Shown here: positions 16,166-23,679 of the stretch, piece by piece | Numbering within the stretch: the first letter of the stretch is position 1 | How the letters are laid out: each line of letters begins with the position of its first letter | Assembly: GCA_942491345.1 (NCBI GenBank) | Contig: CALOAN010000036.1 | Location: forward strand, 62,001-126,000 | DNA length: 64,000 bases | Reading direction: 5' to 3' | Source: JAHEEL01 sp942491345 | GTDB lineage: Bacteria > Actinomycetota > Acidimicrobiia > Spongiisociales > UBA5794 | Program-made: the position numbers and the translations under genes | The notes under the pieces: model-generated | What the model was told of the DNA's origin: nothing | Seen by the model: only the letters and a program-made list of their open reading frames with translations | The model's database searches: none

Positions 16166-16300
16166 ATGAAGCGTACCTATCAACCCAACGTGCGACGCCG
16201 CAAACGGAAGCACGGATTCCGTGCCCGAATGCGGACTCGCTCCGGGCGCGCCGTGATCAAGCGTCGTCGCCTCAAGGGCCGGCGGCACCTCACTGCCTGA
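16166..16300 (+). CDS. rpmH: 50S ribosomal protein L34
   Basis: A 44-residue, Arg/Lys-rich protein: MKRTYQPNVRRRKRKHGFRA and then MRTRSGRAVIKRRRLKGRRHLTA. This is the full-length L34 signature and the normal size. It is the first gene to the right of the dnaA region, opening the conserved rpmH-rnpA-yidD-yidC-jag-rsmG run. The frame is too short for ordinary ORF length cut-offs. Confidence 0.97.
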   Translation: MKRTYQPNVRRRKRKHGFRARMRTRSGRAVIKRRRLKGRRHLTA

Positions 16301-16640
16301 TCACGGACGTCCGTTCGTCTCGCTGAGACCCGCAGCGCGGTTCACGGCCGTTCTTCGCACCGGTGAGACGAACCATTCGGGAGGGATCACCGTGATTCGT
16401 ACCTCTGCAGAGATCGGCCCCCCTCAAGTTGGGATCGTTGCATCTCGTCGCGTCGGCAACGCCGTGAAGCGAAACCGCGCGAAACGGCGTCTCCGTGAGG
16501 CCATGATGCGTATTGAACTCCAGCCGGATACGGCGTACGTCGTGGTCGCACCTGCCGGTGCGGTGGGCATGGAGTTCGACGAGCTCACCCGCCGTCTCCG
16601 CGAGGCGGTCGACCGGGGGAACGAAGGGAAACAGCGATGA
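16293..16640 (+). CDS. rnpA: Ribonuclease P protein component, non-canonical start
   Basis: RnpA binds the catalytic RNA of RNase P, which trims tRNA 5' leaders. The core motif VGIVASRRVGNAVKRNRAKRRLREA is plain. The only standard start codon in frame is GTG at 16392, but the conserved N-terminal helix/strand region (SLRPAARFTAVLRTGETNHS, then GGITVIR) is encoded upstream of it. In frame, after the last upstream stop (inside rpmH), there are only CTG codons at 16293 and 16323 as plausible starts. I give the longest option (115 residues); 16323 gives 105, and 16392 would give a truncated 82-residue protein. It couples to yidD through an ATGA overlap. Confidence 0.85.
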   Translation: MPDHGRPFVSLRPAARFTAVLRTGETNHSGGITVIRTSAEIGPPQVGIVASRRVGNAVKRNRAKRRLREAMMRIELQPDTAYVVVAPAGAVGMEFDELTRRLREAVDRGNEGKQR

Positions 16641-16930
16641 GCGACGTCGTCGAATCGAAGCCTTCGCCGGCTGCGCGGGTGTTGATGGCCTCGGTCCGGG
16701 TGTATCAGAAGGTCCTTTCTCCCGCTCTGGGCGGCAACTGCCGGTACTATCCCTCCTGCTCACAGTATGGGTATGACGCGATCCGCCTCCACGGGGCGGG
16801 CCGCGGTTCGTTGATGGCGGTCAAACGCATCGGTCGCTGCCAGCCGTTCCATGAGGGTGGATACGATCCCGTACCGGAGCCTGGCCAACACAGAAACGAT
16901 GACACCACGAACGCAGGGAGCGACGCGTGA
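16637..16930 (+). CDS. yidD: Membrane protein insertion efficiency factor YidD
   Basis: The 97-residue protein contains the family core VYQKVLSPALGGNCRYYPSCSQYGYDAI and the C-terminal GRCQPFHEGGYDPVPEP, including the three conserved cysteines. The N-terminal amphipathic helix (about 12-27) would attach it to the inner face of the membrane. YidD proteins assist YidC-dependent insertion. Its ATG overlaps the rnpA stop and its 3' end overlaps yidC by 4 nt, so translation of the three is coupled. Confidence 0.93.
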   Translation: MSDVVESKPSPAARVLMASVRVYQKVLSPALGGNCRYYPSCSQYGYDAIRLHGAGRGSLMAVKRIGRCQPFHEGGYDPVPEPGQHRNDDTTNAGSDA

Positions 16931-17796
16931 ACCCCTGGAATCTGCTCCTCGACCTCCTCGGCGGGGTCCTGAACTTCTTTTACCAAATTATTCCAAATCT
17001 TGGGATCGCCATCATTCTCCTCACGTTGGCGATCTCCCTTGTTCTGTTTCCCCTGACCCTGAAGCAGACTCGTTCGATGAAGGCGATGCAAGAGATCCAG
17101 CCCGAGGTCAAGCGCCTCCAGAAGGAGCTCAAGGGAGAAAAGGAAGAGCTCAACAAGCAGTTGATGGAGCTCTACCAGGAGCGCGGAGTGAATCCGGCGG
17201 CCGGGTGCCTCCCACTGATCGTGCAGATGCCGATCTGGTTCGGCCTCTTCAGCGTGCTTCGGAGTATCCAGGTAGACGAGGGCGGAACCGAGGCGTACTC
17301 GAAGTACATCGGCAATGGTGTTGAGGCCATCAACCATATGTTCCTCGGTATGGACCTCACCCTCTCCCCCAGTTCGGTGGTCCCTGACGCCATCCGTGAT
17401 GGCAACATTCTCACCGCACTGCCCTACGTGCTGCTCATTATCCTGATTGTCGCCGCCGGGTTCTACCAGCAGGTGCAGACGACGCGAACGAGCAAGAAAC
17501 CCGAAGGAGAGCAGTCGCAGACGGCGCAATCGATGCAGAACGCCATGAAGATCATGCCGTTCTTCTTCGGATTCATCTCGTGGACGCTCACCTCCGGGCT
17601 CGGGATCTACTTCGCTACGTCCAACCTCTTCCGGATTGGGCAGCAAGCCTTGATCCTACGGATGGACGCCGGGGGAGACGACGACAAGGGGAAGCCGGCC
17701 CTTCCGGCCGACACACCGCCGGAAGACGACGAGACCGGGAAGCGCGGTCCGTCCGAGAATGCCAGCAAGAAGAAGAACCGCCGCAGGAGGAAATAG
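16927..17796 (+). CDS. yidC: Membrane protein insertase YidC/OxaA
   Basis: The 289-residue protein has the short actinobacterial YidC form without the large periplasmic domain: a first helix (about 12-37), the cytoplasmic coiled hairpin (MQEIQPEVKRLQKELKGEKEEL, about 55-80), the motif GVNPAAGCLPLIVQMPIWFGLF (about 91-112), later helices near 163-183 and 202-228, and a charged tail rich in Lys/Arg. It inserts membrane proteins with or without SecYEG. It lies between yidD (4-nt overlap) and jag (3-nt gap). Confidence 0.95.
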   Translation: MNPWNLLLDLLGGVLNFFYQIIPNLGIAIILLTLAISLVLFPLTLKQTRSMKAMQEIQPEVKRLQKELKGEKEELNKQLMELYQERGVNPAAGCLPLIVQMPIWFGLFSVLRSIQVDEGGTEAYSKYIGNGVEAINHMFLGMDLTLSPSSVVPDAIRDGNILTALPYVLLIILIVAAGFYQQVQTTRTSKKPEGEQSQTAQSMQNAMKIMPFFFGFISWTLTSGLGIYFATSNLFRIGQQALILRMDAGGDDDKGKPALPADTPPEDDETGKRGPSENASKKKNRRRRK

Positions 17797-17799
17797 ACG

Positions 17800-18678
17800 A
17801 TGGAGTGGGTGGAAGCTACCGGGACGACGGTAGACATCGCGGTCGAGGCCGCGATCAGCGAACTTGGACTTGAATCAGCCGACCAAGCGCAGGTTGAGGT
17901 GATCCAGCAGCCGAAGGCCGGATTCCTTGGCGTGGGCGGACGTTCGGCCATCGTGAAAGTGTCCCGCAAGCCCCGCTCGCGAAACCGCAGGGGTCGGCGC
18001 GGAGCAAAGGGAGAGGCTGGAAACAGTCAGAAGAAGAAGGGCTCCAAAGGGCGGTCAGACGGTCGGAATACCAAGAAGGACGAACCTTCTCGGTCGTCGA
18101 AGCCGCAGAAGCCGCCAACAAACACCAAGAAGAACGGACCCCCGAAGGAGCGTCGAGCCATGGACAACAACGGGACAGCAGAACCCAAAAAGGACAAACC
18201 CGAATCTTCGATCGAGGATCAGGCGAAGGTTGCGGAGGAGTTTTTGACTGGACTGATCGCCTCGTTCGGCCTCGAAGGGGAGGTCCAGACCCGGATTGAA
18301 GAAGAGGTCCTGTACCTGGACGTCGTTGGCGAGCAGACGGAGGCACTGGTCGGGCCAAAGGGAGCGACCATGTACTCGGTCCTCGAACTGACCCGAACCA
18401 CCGTTCAGCGCCGTACGTTCGGCGCACCACGAATGCGGATCGATATCGCCGGCTACGGCGCCCGGCGCCGTGAGGCCCTCACCATCTACACCGGCAAGTT
18501 GGTCGAGCAACTCCTCGAAAACGGCGGAGAAGTCATGCTCGAGCCGATGAACGCGGCAGACCGCAAGGTCGTCCATGACGCCGCAGCCGCCATCGGCGGC
18601 GTGCGAACGTACTCTGAGGGCGACGAACCCCGGCGCGCCGTCGTCATCGCGGCGATCGGGAGTGACGACGACGCCTAG
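17800..18678 (+). CDS. jag: Jag/KhpB family RNA-binding protein (KH and R3H domains)
   Basis: The 292-residue protein has an N-terminal Jag_N domain (MEWVEATGTTVDIAVEAAIS, ending in GFLGVGG near residue 45), a long Lys/Arg/Pro-rich linker (about 52-125), a KH domain (LVGPKGATMYSVLELTRTTVQ near 185-206) and a C-terminal R3H domain (EPMNAADRKVVHDAAAAI, then SEGDEPRRAVVI). Jag/KhpB proteins bind RNA and influence cell elongation and division in other Gram-positive bacteria. It lies 3 bp after yidC, as usual in this run. Confidence 0.92.
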   Translation: MEWVEATGTTVDIAVEAAISELGLESADQAQVEVIQQPKAGFLGVGGRSAIVKVSRKPRSRNRRGRRGAKGEAGNSQKKKGSKGRSDGRNTKKDEPSRSSKPQKPPTNTKKNGPPKERRAMDNNGTAEPKKDKPESSIEDQAKVAEEFLTGLIASFGLEGEVQTRIEEEVLYLDVVGEQTEALVGPKGATMYSVLELTRTTVQRRTFGAPRMRIDIAGYGARRREALTIYTGKLVEQLLENGGEVMLEPMNAADRKVVHDAAAAIGGVRTYSEGDEPRRAVVIAAIGSDDDA

Positions 18679-18683
18679 CCGGC

Positions 18684-19349
18684 GTGTTTCACGGGAAACA
18701 ATTCGACGAACGGCTCGATCGCGCGGCGGGCTGGGCCGGGATACGGCTGGGTTCGTCCGAACGGCAGGCGCTTGGTGACTTTGGTCGGTGGCTCGCGTCA
18801 GAGGGGATTGACGCGGGTGGCCTCGGTCCGCTCGAGGCGTCTCGTATCGTTGACCGCCACCTCGCCGATTCCTTGGTGTTTGCGGGCGTTTGGGGAGTGA
18901 CTCCGAACCGAATTCTCGACGTGGGGGCGGGTGTGGGCCTCCCTGGAATCCCGCTGGCCATCACCCATCCCGGGGCCGCGTTCACCTTGCTCGACCGATC
19001 CGCTCGCCGCTGCCATCTGGCTCGACGGGCTGTGCGGGTTCTCGGCCTTCAGAACGTCTCCGTTGAGCACCGCGACGTGGGTCTCGAGGCGAGGACATGG
19101 TCGGCGGTGCTCTTCCGGGCATCGCTGCCTCCGGACCGAGCCATCGCCGTTGCGGCGCCACTGTTGGACCACGGAGGGTGTGCCGTGGTTGCATTGAGCA
19201 GAACGTCCGAACCGGGCGCCGTCCCGCCGGCGCCCCCGGACACCGACCTCGAACTCGTCTGCACCGATCCAGGGGTCCTTGACTCCCCCGCCTGGCTTCT
19301 TAGGATGCGGAAGACCGAGCCGCAAATCAAGGACGGAATCAACTCCTGA
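18684..19349 (+). CDS. rsmG: 16S rRNA (guanine-N7)-methyltransferase RsmG
   Basis: The 221-residue protein carries the class I methyltransferase motif I LDVGAGVGLPGIPLAI (about residues 76-91), preceded by the family segment RIVDRHLADSL, and motif VLFRAS in the place of the usual (V/S)RA element. RsmG methylates G527 in the 530 loop of 16S rRNA. The annotated GTG at 18684 lies inside a parS-like palindrome, so the first residues (MFHGKQ) double as part of the ParB site. The stop overlaps the parA start (TGATG). Confidence 0.9.
   Translation: MFHGKQFDERLDRAAGWAGIRLGSSERQALGDFGRWLASEGIDAGGLGPLEASRIVDRHLADSLVFAGVWGVTPNRILDVGAGVGLPGIPLAITHPGAAFTLLDRSARRCHLARRAVRVLGLQNVSVEHRDVGLEARTWSAVLFRASLPPDRAIAVAAPLLDHGGCAVVALSRTSEPGAVPPAPPDTDLELVCTDPGVLDSPAWLLRMRKTEPQIKDGINS
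18685..18700. other. parS-like ParB binding site
   Basis: TGTTTCACGGGAAACA matches the widely conserved parS palindrome TGTTTCACGTGAAACA at 15 of 16 positions (T to G at position 10). It sits about 660 bp upstream of parA and 4 kb from oriC, in the start region of rsmG. Confidence 0.85.
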
Positions 19350-20122
19350 TGTCCGCTATCACCGTTGCCATCGCCAACCAGAAGGGTGGTGTTGGCAAAT
19401 CCACCACTGCCATCAATCTTGGTGCAGGGCTTGCGTTTCAAGGGGAGCGGATCCTTCTGCTGGACCTCGATCCGCAAGGGAATACCACCAGTGGCTTGGG
19501 GGTCGACCGGTCGGCGATTGAGTACTCGACCTATGACATCCTGGTGGAGGATGTCGCCATCGAAGATGCAATCGAACCGTCGTCGGTACGTGATCTTTTT
19601 GTAGTACCTGCGACGATCGAGCTCGCCGGTGCCGAGATCGAATTAGTCTCCATGTTCTCCCGCGAAGCGCGTCTCGGCAACGCGATCAAGAACATCGTGG
19701 ACGATTTCGACTTCGTGCTCATTGATTGCCCGCCGTCGCTCGGCCTCCTGACGGTAAATGGCTTGGCTGCAGCGGACCAGGTACTCATTCCGATCCAATG
19801 CGAGTACTACGCCCTCGAGGGAGTGAGCCAACTACTGCGGAACGTACAGCTCGTACAGCGAAACCTGAACCCTCAGCTTGAGGTTGAAGGAGTGGTCCTC
19901 ACGATGTATGACGGCCGGACGACGCTTGCTGCCGACGTCGTGGCGCAAGTTCGAGAGCATTTCGGTGAGACCACCTACCGGACGGTGATTCCTCGGACGG
20001 TGCGCCTTTCAGAGGCGCCGTCGTACGGCGAGCCGATCGAGGCGTACGATCCAATGTCCAGAGGGGCCATCGCGTATCGAGAGCTGGCACGAGAATTTCG
20101 GAGGAGACATGGCCGCACGTAA
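19349..20122 (+). CDS. parA: Chromosome partitioning ATPase ParA (Soj)
   Basis: The 257-residue ATPase has the deviant Walker A motif KGGVGKST (about residues 11-18), the Walker A' DLDPQGN near residue 40, and Walker B FVLIDCPPSLGLL (about 118-130). It works with ParB-parS to move replicated origins. It overlaps rsmG by one base at its start and parB by 14 bp at its end, and the gene order rsmG-parA-parB matches mycobacteria. Confidence 0.96.
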   Translation: MSAITVAIANQKGGVGKSTTAINLGAGLAFQGERILLLDLDPQGNTTSGLGVDRSAIEYSTYDILVEDVAIEDAIEPSSVRDLFVVPATIELAGAEIELVSMFSREARLGNAIKNIVDDFDFVLIDCPPSLGLLTVNGLAAADQVLIPIQCEYYALEGVSQLLRNVQLVQRNLNPQLEVEGVVLTMYDGRTTLAADVVAQVREHFGETTYRTVIPRTVRLSEAPSYGEPIEAYDPMSRGAIAYRELAREFRRRHGRT

Positions 20123-20963
20123 GACCGGACTGGGGAGAGGCCTCGACGCGTTGATCCCGGTGGATCATCCGTCGGTCGGTTTTGCCGAGATCGAGCTGTC
20201 GGAGATCGCCCCAAACCCGCAGCAGCCCCGCGTGCGGTTCGACGACGAGTCGCTGGGGGAGCTGGCCGCCTCGATCATGGAAGTTGGGGTCCTCCAGCCG
20301 ATTGTGGTCCGTCCCGGTGACCCCGAGGGTACCTACGTGCTGATCGCCGGCGAGAGGCGGCTTCGTGCGGCGGCAGCAGCCGGCCTGACATCGATACCTG
20401 CCGTCATCCGGTCCGCCGAGAGCGACGAGCGGTACCTGACCGAGGCGCTCATCGAAAACGTGCAGCGAAAGGACCTTTCCGCGCTCGAGGAGGCAGCAGC
20501 CTACCGGAACCTCTTGGAAGATTTTGGTATGACGCACGAACAGGTGGCTTCGAGGGTGGCCAAGAGCCGAAGTGCGGTGACCAACACGCTTCGTCTGCTC
20601 CAACTCCCGGTTCCCATCCAGGGCATGCTCGAACGAGAAGAGCTCTCGGCCGGCCATGCCAGAGCGCTGCTCTCTCTCGAGGATGAATCGTACGCCGTCC
20701 ACATCGCCGAACGAGCCATTGCGGAGGGGTGGTCGGTCCGAACGGTTGAAGAGGCCGTGAAGAAGCGCACGGTCGCTGAGGGACCGAAGCCCCGCCGCCT
20801 GCCCGAGATGCGCCCGGCCGCCATCATCGAACTCGAGGAGCGGCTTTCAGAGCGCCTTGGCACCAAGGTCACGATCAAGGCGCGCGGTGACGGCGGGCAG
20901 ATGGTGATCCGCTACGGTTCACTCGAGGACCTCGAGCAGATCTACCGCCACTTGTTTGGCTGA
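20109..20963 (+). CDS. parB: Chromosome partitioning protein ParB
   Basis: The 284-residue protein starts with the ParA-contact motif RKTGLGRGLDALI, has the CTP-binding/clamp domain with GERRLRAAAAAG (about residues 80-91), the arginine-rich region LTEALIENVQRKDLS, a helix-turn-helix (MTHEQVASRVAKSRSAVTNTL, about 139-159) that reads parS, and a C-terminal dimerisation domain. It would load at the parS site at 18685. It is the last rightward gene of the origin-right block and faces the convergent cwlM gene. Confidence 0.96.
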   Translation: MAARKTGLGRGLDALIPVDHPSVGFAEIELSEIAPNPQQPRVRFDDESLGELAASIMEVGVLQPIVVRPGDPEGTYVLIAGERRLRAAAAAGLTSIPAVIRSAESDERYLTEALIENVQRKDLSALEEAAAYRNLLEDFGMTHEQVASRVAKSRSAVTNTLRLLQLPVPIQGMLEREELSAGHARALLSLEDESYAVHIAERAIAEGWSVRTVEEAVKKRTVAEGPKPRRLPEMRPAAIIELEERLSERLGTKVTIKARGDGGQMVIRYGSLEDLEQIYRHLFG

Positions 20964-21000
20964 TGACCACGTGGAGTGTGTTCGACGCACATCAATCCGC

Positions 21001-21027
21001 CGTAGTCCGTAGTCCGTAGTCCGTAGA
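21001..21027. repeat. Heptanucleotide tandem repeat (CGTAGTC)
   Basis: CGTAGTC is repeated three times, followed by a partial CGTAGA copy, in the short gap between the convergent parB and cwlM-like genes. Three other intergenic places in the window also hold 7-bp periodic repeats. Confidence 0.8.
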
Positions 21028-21036
21028 GCGGAGCGG

Positions 21037-21999
21037 CTACGTTTCGTCGGGGCCGTTGGTGTACAGGCTCACGATCGCGCGCCCGATCTCGACGCCGAGC
21101 TCAGGTGGTGGGTTGGCGACGGCTACGACAACCGCCGGAGAGCGAGTCTCCTTCAGGATCGGCACGGCGCGGGGGAGCGGTTCGACGGCGAGGGAGGATG
21201 AAAGGTGACGAGCCACCGTTCGGCCGGCTTCGCTGGTGCTGAGCTGTGTTCCGAAGTAGAAGACACCCTCGGCGCCGTCCGGGGGGATGGTGATCGATAT
21301 GACGATCTGTACGTCGAGCCGGTTCGCTCGCCCAGCACGGAGACGTTCGGAAGGGAAAGTGTCGATGCTTCGTGAGAGTAGGGTCCTGGCGCCGGCCAAC
21401 TGGAGCTCCGAACTCAGGTGGGTGGACACCTCCCAGGTCGCATCCGAGGCTTGCGGGTCTCCGCCGTTCGGATCGATGTAGATGCGAGCGCCCGCGATCG
21501 GGCGGGGAAGCGAGTCGATCCATGCGTGCTCTCGAACCTCCTCGCGGCCTGGCTTGTCGGTCGCTCTTGCCATGAGGAGCAGCTCTTCTACCACTTCGCG
21601 GCCTGCGATGCCGTCCTCCGCCATCCCCCGGTTGCGCTGGAAGTCGAGGAGTGCTCTGAGGGTGTCGGGACCGAAGAGGCCGTCGACTTTTCCGGCATCG
21701 AATCCGAGCGAACCGAGGCTCCGCTGGAGCCGGGATACGTCGTCTCCGCGCATCATGGGGGAGCGGCGGTACAACATGCGATCGCCCAGTCGGAAACCAG
21801 CTTCGACGAGAGCGCTCCACGTCTCCGGGCCAACGATCCCGTCTGCCGGCAGGCCCCGTGACTCCTGGAACTGTCCAACAACAGCGACCGTCTGTGGACC
21901 GTAGTTGCCGTCGGTGTCGACGGGGAACCCGAGACCGGTAAGACGTCTCTGAATGTCTCGAACCGGCTCCCCCCGATCTCCGGAGTGGTAGAGCCTCAC
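21037..21999 (-). CDS. CwlM-like amidase-fold protein with two peptidoglycan-binding domains, probably non-catalytic
   Basis: Residues 1-66 and 75-142 are two PG_binding_1 repeats (DIQRRLTGLGF...VGPETW; LQRSLGSLGF...FGPDTLRALLDFQ). Residues about 165-315 resemble an AmiC-type N-acetylmuramoyl-L-alanine amidase domain, but the zinc motif DPGHGG reads DPNGG (176-180) and the usual SIHAN segment reads SITIP, so histidine ligands are missing. Start is GTG with GGGAG 8 nt upstream. In Mycobacterium tuberculosis cwlM sits next to trxC/trxB2 and parAB exactly as here, and CwlM there regulates MurA rather than cutting cell wall. A regulatory role is my inference. Confidence 0.82.
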   Translation of the reverse strand: MRLYHSGDRGEPVRDIQRRLTGLGFPVDTDGNYGPQTVAVVGQFQESRGLPADGIVGPETWSALVEAGFRLGDRMLYRRSPMMRGDDVSRLQRSLGSLGFDAGKVDGLFGPDTLRALLDFQRNRGMAEDGIAGREVVEELLLMARATDKPGREEVREHAWIDSLPRPIAGARIYIDPNGGDPQASDATWEVSTHLSSELQLAGARTLLSRSIDTFPSERLRAGRANRLDVQIVISITIPPDGAEGVFYFGTQLSTSEAGRTVARHLSSSLAVEPLPRAVPILKETRSPAVVVAVANPPPELGVEIGRAIVSLYTNGPDET

Positions 22000-22023
22000 G
22001 TTTCGTCTCCCGATCGACCCCGA

Positions 22024-22350
22024 TCAGGAGACGAAGGAAGCGACCTCGGCTTCCAGCTGTGCCTTGCTCCGTGCTCCGACCAAGCGCTTCTGCTCCTGGC
22101 CATCTCTGAAGACGATCATGGTTGGGATGCTCATCACGCCGAACTGCATGGCGGTGGAAGGATTCTCGTCGACATTGAGCTTGACAACCTGCAGCTTCCC
22201 GGAGAGGTCACCGGCGATCTCGTCGAGCGGTCCGTCCATCATCTTGCACGGCCCGCACCACTCCGCCCAGAAATCGACCAACGTCGGCAGAGATGAACCA
22301 ACGAGATCGGTGAACGTGGCATCGGTTCCTTTGACGGTGTTCTGTCCCAT
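22024..22350 (-). CDS. trxA: Thioredoxin
   Basis: The 108-residue protein has the classical active site WAEWCGPCK (Cys at about residues 33 and 36) and the cis-proline region SIPTMIVFRDG. It is reduced by the adjacent TrxB and hands electrons to cytoplasmic disulfides. It lies between trxB and the cwlM-like gene on the same strand, matching mycobacterial trxB2-trxC-cwlM. Confidence 0.95.
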   Translation of the reverse strand: MGQNTVKGTDATFTDLVGSSLPTLVDFWAEWCGPCKMMDGPLDEIAGDLSGKLQVVKLNVDENPSTAMQFGVMSIPTMIVFRDGQEQKRLVGARSKAQLEAEVASFVS

Positions 22351-22410
22351 CTCGACTCCTTCGTGGTTGATGAGGTGCCCGTCCCTTTCGGGCGCCTGAA
22401 TTGCTCCGGC

Positions 22411-23334
22411 TCAGGACCCGGTTCGGTCGAGCCAGTGTTCAACATCGATTGCTGCCTGGCACCCCATACCTGCAGCGGTCACGGCTTGCTGGTAGTAGTG
22501 GTCGACTACATCACCTGCCGCGAATACTCCGGCAACCGACGTTGTGGTGGATCCTGCCTCCGTGACGATGTAGCCGCCAACGTCGAGCTCCAGCTGTCCC
22601 TGGAAAATACTGGTATTCGGGTCATGGCCGATGGCGAGAAAGAAACCTTCAACGGGCAGGACTGATTGTTCGCCGGTCAGCGTGTCCGTCACCTTGAGGC
22701 CCGTTACCAGATCGTCCCCGAGGACCTCGTCGACCGTGGTGTTCCAGAGCACCTCGATCTTTGGATGGTCGATGGCGCGTTGCGCCATGATCTTCGAAGC
22801 ACGGAATTCGTCGCGGCGATGGACAATCGTGACCTTCGAAGCGAACTTCGTGAGGAAGATGGCCTCCTCCATGGCCGAGTCGCCGCCGCCAACGATGGCG
22901 ATCTCGCGATCCCTGAAGAAGAACCCGTCACACGTTGCGCAGGCCGATACGCCGTAACCGCGGAGCTTCTCCTCACCCGGGATGCCGAGCCAACGCGCCG
23001 AGGCCCCGGTCGAGACAATCAGACTCTCCGCTTCGTAGACGTCGGCACCGACGAAGACCCTGAACGGGCGCTCTGAGAGATCAACTTCCGTGACGTCCGA
23101 CGAGATGATGCGAGTGCCGAACCGCTCGGCTTGTTTGCGCATGCCATCCATCAGCTCCGGCCCCATGATCCCGTCGGGGAATCCCGGATAGTTCTCGACT
23201 TCGGTGGTGAGCATCAATTGCCCGCCGCGCTGCATACCTTCGATCATGAGGGGCTCGAGGTCGGCTCGGGCGGCGTAGATTGCTGCGGTGAGGCCGGCGG
23301 GACCCGACCCGATGATCAAGACCTTCTCGGCCAT
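22411..23334 (-). CDS. trxB: Thioredoxin reductase (NADPH)
   Basis: I start at MAEKVLIIGSGPAGLTAAIY (ATG at 23334); the frame stays open 68 codons upstream through the neighbouring gene but that part is not homologous. The 307-residue flavoprotein has the FAD motif GSGPAG, the redox pair C-A-T-C in VSACATCDGFFF, the NADPH motif GGGDSAMEEA and the C-terminal FAD segment GVFAAGDVVD. It reduces TrxA using NADPH. It lies within a leftward run from sigM to the cwlM-like gene. Confidence 0.95.
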   Translation of the reverse strand: MAEKVLIIGSGPAGLTAAIYAARADLEPLMIEGMQRGGQLMLTTEVENYPGFPDGIMGPELMDGMRKQAERFGTRIISSDVTEVDLSERPFRVFVGADVYEAESLIVSTGASARWLGIPGEEKLRGYGVSACATCDGFFFRDREIAIVGGGDSAMEEAIFLTKFASKVTIVHRRDEFRASKIMAQRAIDHPKIEVLWNTTVDEVLGDDLVTGLKVTDTLTGEQSVLPVEGFFLAIGHDPNTSIFQGQLELDVGGYIVTEAGSTTTSVAGVFAAGDVVDHYYQQAVTAAGMGCQAAIDVEHWLDRTGS

Positions 23335-23336
23335 GG

Positions 23337-23648
23337 CTACTCCTGTGTAGGGCTTGGCTCCTCGTCTGGATGACGCTTCATCCAGACGAACACGCCGGCG
23401 AGGAACAATATGCCCCCGACGACGGCGTAGGCGACTTCCTGCCCAATCAACGTGCCGAGAGCACGGAAGAACGCAACGAGCAGCCAGATGACGGCCATGA
23501 CGGCGAGTGTCGCGATGACGATCCCGATTGCTGCCCACGTGACGCCGACAGCAACTCGGTCCACGGTGAGTGAGCGGATGCGACTGGCAACCTGTTCGAG
23601 GCCGTCGGCGATCTTGGCCGGATAGTCGGTGCGCGGTCGATCAGTCAT
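23337..23648 (-). CDS. Small two-helix membrane protein, phage-holin-superfamily-like
   Basis: Starting at MTDRPRTDYPAKIADGLEQV (ATG at 23648), the 103-residue product has an N-terminal amphipathic region, two membrane helices (about residues 37-60 and 70-88) and a charged tail MKRHPDEEPSPTQE. It is 2 bp from trxB and 31 bp from the anti-sigma gene on the same strand, so it is probably co-transcribed with the sigma/thioredoxin run. The layout is like small actinobacterial phage-holin/DUF1469-type membrane proteins, but I cannot assign a specific function. Confidence 0.7.
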   Translation of the reverse strand: MTDRPRTDYPAKIADGLEQVASRIRSLTVDRVAVGVTWAAIGIVIATLAVMAVIWLLVAFFRALGTLIGQEVAYAVVGGILFLAGVFVWMKRHPDEEPSPTQE

Positions 23649-23679
23649 GGCAAGTGAGGTTAGTCGAATGCTCGGAGAC

